Assembly: GCF_026210795.1 (NCBI RefSeq)
Contig: NC_089439.1
Span: 3,906,001-3,970,000 of the forward strand
DNA length: 64,000 bases
Direction: 5' to 3'
Source of the DNA: Rhizophagus irregularis
Taxonomy: Eukaryota; Glomeromycota; Glomeromycetes; Glomerales; Glomeraceae
Every line of letters starts with the position of its first letter. Position 1 is the stretch's first letter. Under the pieces are notes generated by a model. It did not search any database. It was given only the letters and a program-made list of their open reading frames with translations, and was not told the DNA's origin. This document shows positions 62,440 to 64,000 of this stretch, in pieces. The translations under genes and the position numbers were made by a program.

Positions 62440-63407
62440 TCAAGATCTTTGTTCATCTTCAACAATTCCATCTGTAAGAAAACATTTATATATGTATTTA
62501 TATTAATAACAATTTGCACAACATACTACAATTTCAAATTCATCAACTTACCTTCAAAGTTAGGATGAGGATGAGTCATATTATGTTTTTTCCAATGGTA
62601 AGTAGATTTAAATTCTTTACCACAATCTTCATATTTACATTTAAATTTGATGGCAGTACCATCACTCATTTTTTTATGAGTTTTAAACATATGTCTAGAT
62701 AAGCTGTCTGGATGAAAAAATTTTTTATCACAACCAATTTCATTACAATTAAAAGTTTTATCTTTTGAATGTTTTCTATAGTGAGCGACCAAATGTTTAA
62801 ATTTATCAAAAGACTTAGTACAACCAATTTCAGTGCATTTAAAAGCTTTATCTACAGTAGGCAAATTGATAATTTGTTTTTCGTGAGATTCTTTATGCTT
62901 TTCTAAACTTGATAATAATGAAAATGATCGGACACATCCTGTTATGTCACATTGATATATAGGAGTTGCCCTTTCTTTCTTTTTATTACTGCTAGAAGAT
63001 GATGATGACGTATCATTTCCAGAAGAGTTATCCTGATTCGTCTGTGCGTGATATCGTCTGATATGATTGTTTAAACTATTCTGTGACTTGAATAATGTCC
63101 AACATTTTGGGAATTTACAAGCCCACATTATTTGACCTTCATGTACTACAACTTCTTTAAGATGTTGATCAGTATCTTCTGCTTGTTGAAGAGCTGATAA
63201 TGTTGTAGAAGGGTATGATCTTGTCATGGGTAAATTAATTAAAGTAGTAGGGAGTGTAGTCGAAGTTAATGGTGATTGTAGATAACTTGTAGCCGGAACA
63301 ACATTATTAGTGAAAGTATTAGTAATGGTAGGTGTAGAGTCAAATGATTGAGAAGCTTGCGAAGTAGTCATAGTCGTATTTGAACTTGTATTATTATTTG
63401 TACTCAT
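62440..63407 (-). CDS. C2H2 zinc-finger protein, five fingers
   Basis: Exon 1 63407-62552 and exon 2 62471-62440 join over a GT/AG intron to 295 residues. Residues 1-85 are Ser/Thr-rich and likely disordered. Fingers follow the pattern C-x4-C-x12-H-x3,4-H: WACKFPKC..H, YQCDITGC..H, FKCTEIGC..H, FNCNEIGC..H and FKCKYEDC..H. A polar linker with a Ser run separates fingers 1 and 2. C-x4-C spacing throughout is typical of TFIIIA- or Zic-like fingers, so nucleic-acid binding is expected; targets are unknown. The frame is open upstream to an ATG at 63629, but GT at about 63592 looks like a donor (AAG/GTAAGT), so 63629-63593 is more likely a leader exon with an intron before 63407. Confidence 0.88.
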
Positions 63408-64000
63408 AATTTGTTTTTCCGTATTTATTATATTCTGACAATGATTCGATAATTCCCATACACGTTTACCCCTTTTTTTTTTAAAAAAAGAATTTAAGAT
63501 ACTCGAAATATCATTTCGGTAAATTTCGATAAAAAACAAAAAACTTTTTATTTTTTTCCTAAAAAAAAAAGAAAAAGAAAAAGAAAACTTACCTTTAAGA
63601 AATTTACTTAAAAAAATTTCATCATTCAAAAGAAGGGAGTTTTTTAAATCAAGAGTGAAATGTTAAAAAAAAATAAAAAAAGTAGTATCGAAAGAAAAAA
63701 ATTTGAGAGAGAAAGAGAGAGAGGGAAATAAACGATTCAAACGATAAAAAGCGTCATTGCGGCTGATTACATAATTTCGGCTAAAAAACGAGGTATAATA
63801 ACCGATATCACATGATATAACGTCATAAAATTATTTTCGCGTACATACAGTATATTTGTGCTTACTGTACTGTCTGTACATGTATTAATAATAATAATAA
63901 AATTATTTATTTTACCTCGGCCGGTAACAGGCCTTAAAAATGTTTTTTTTTTTATTAGGACATAATTTTTTAAATATCGTTAAATTCATCAATATTTTTT
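63408..64000. other. 5' leader and promoter of the zinc-finger gene
   Basis: Contains a probable 5' exon (about 63629-63593 on the minus strand, ending AAG/GTAAGT) and intron. A GA-rich microsatellite (AGAGAGAAAGAGAGAGAGGG) is at about 63704-63724. Further right, TACAGTATA and TACTGTACTGTCTGTACA near 63847-63881 form short palindromic motifs. No further gene. Confidence 0.5.

Overview
The window reads as nuclear DNA of a very AT-rich, intron-rich fungus. Gene content (listerin, MTHFR, a Ufo1/Pof10-like F-box/WD protein, mitochondrial L11), many introns of about 60-100 bp, and many short inverted-repeat elements fit an arbuscular mycorrhizal fungus of the Rhizophagus type. The genus is inferred from gene style and remembered repeat families, not from a search.

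Layout. 1-13 kb: three ordinary genes in AT-rich spacers, namely a single-pass membrane protein with PPxY motifs (1600-3306), a four-exon class I methyltransferase (7788-9107) and a four-exon HSL-type alpha/beta hydrolase on the minus strand (11270-13019). 13-19 kb: inverted-repeat elements and a small membrane-protein candidate. 19.2-26.8 kb: a complete 31-exon E3 ligase gene, listerin (LTN1). 26.8-30.4 kb: gene desert.

30.8-37.7 kb: a tandemly duplicated module. Each of three copies has a gene for a secreted-then-anchored membrane protein with a conserved ectodomain. Copy 1 is frameshifted, copy 2 is intact with a Pro/Gly repeat tail, and copy 3 is intact with a different tail. Remains of an antiparallel ML-domain (NPC2-like lipid-binding) gene lie between them. 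Part of the shared spacer recurs at 54.5-54.9 kb before the mitochondrial L11 gene.

38-54 kb: a transposon graveyard. It holds foldback elements and MITEs with exact 8-bp target duplications, an internally deleted Tc1-like element nested in a larger palindrome, a 3.2-kb DNA transposon with a 9-bp target duplication whose decayed transposase carries a RING-like tail, and the 3' part of a non-LTR retrotransposon (RNase H plus zinc knuckle).

55-64 kb: housekeeping genes again, namely uL11m (55174-55611), an F-box/WD40/UIM protein (minus) and methylenetetrahydrofolate reductase (plus) diverging from a 186-bp intergenic region, and a five-finger C2H2 protein (minus). Two genes concern ubiquitin: listerin tags stalled nascent chains on 60S subunits, and the F-box protein should be an SCF substrate receptor. 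Exon coordinates were derived by hand from GT/AG sites and reading-frame continuity.
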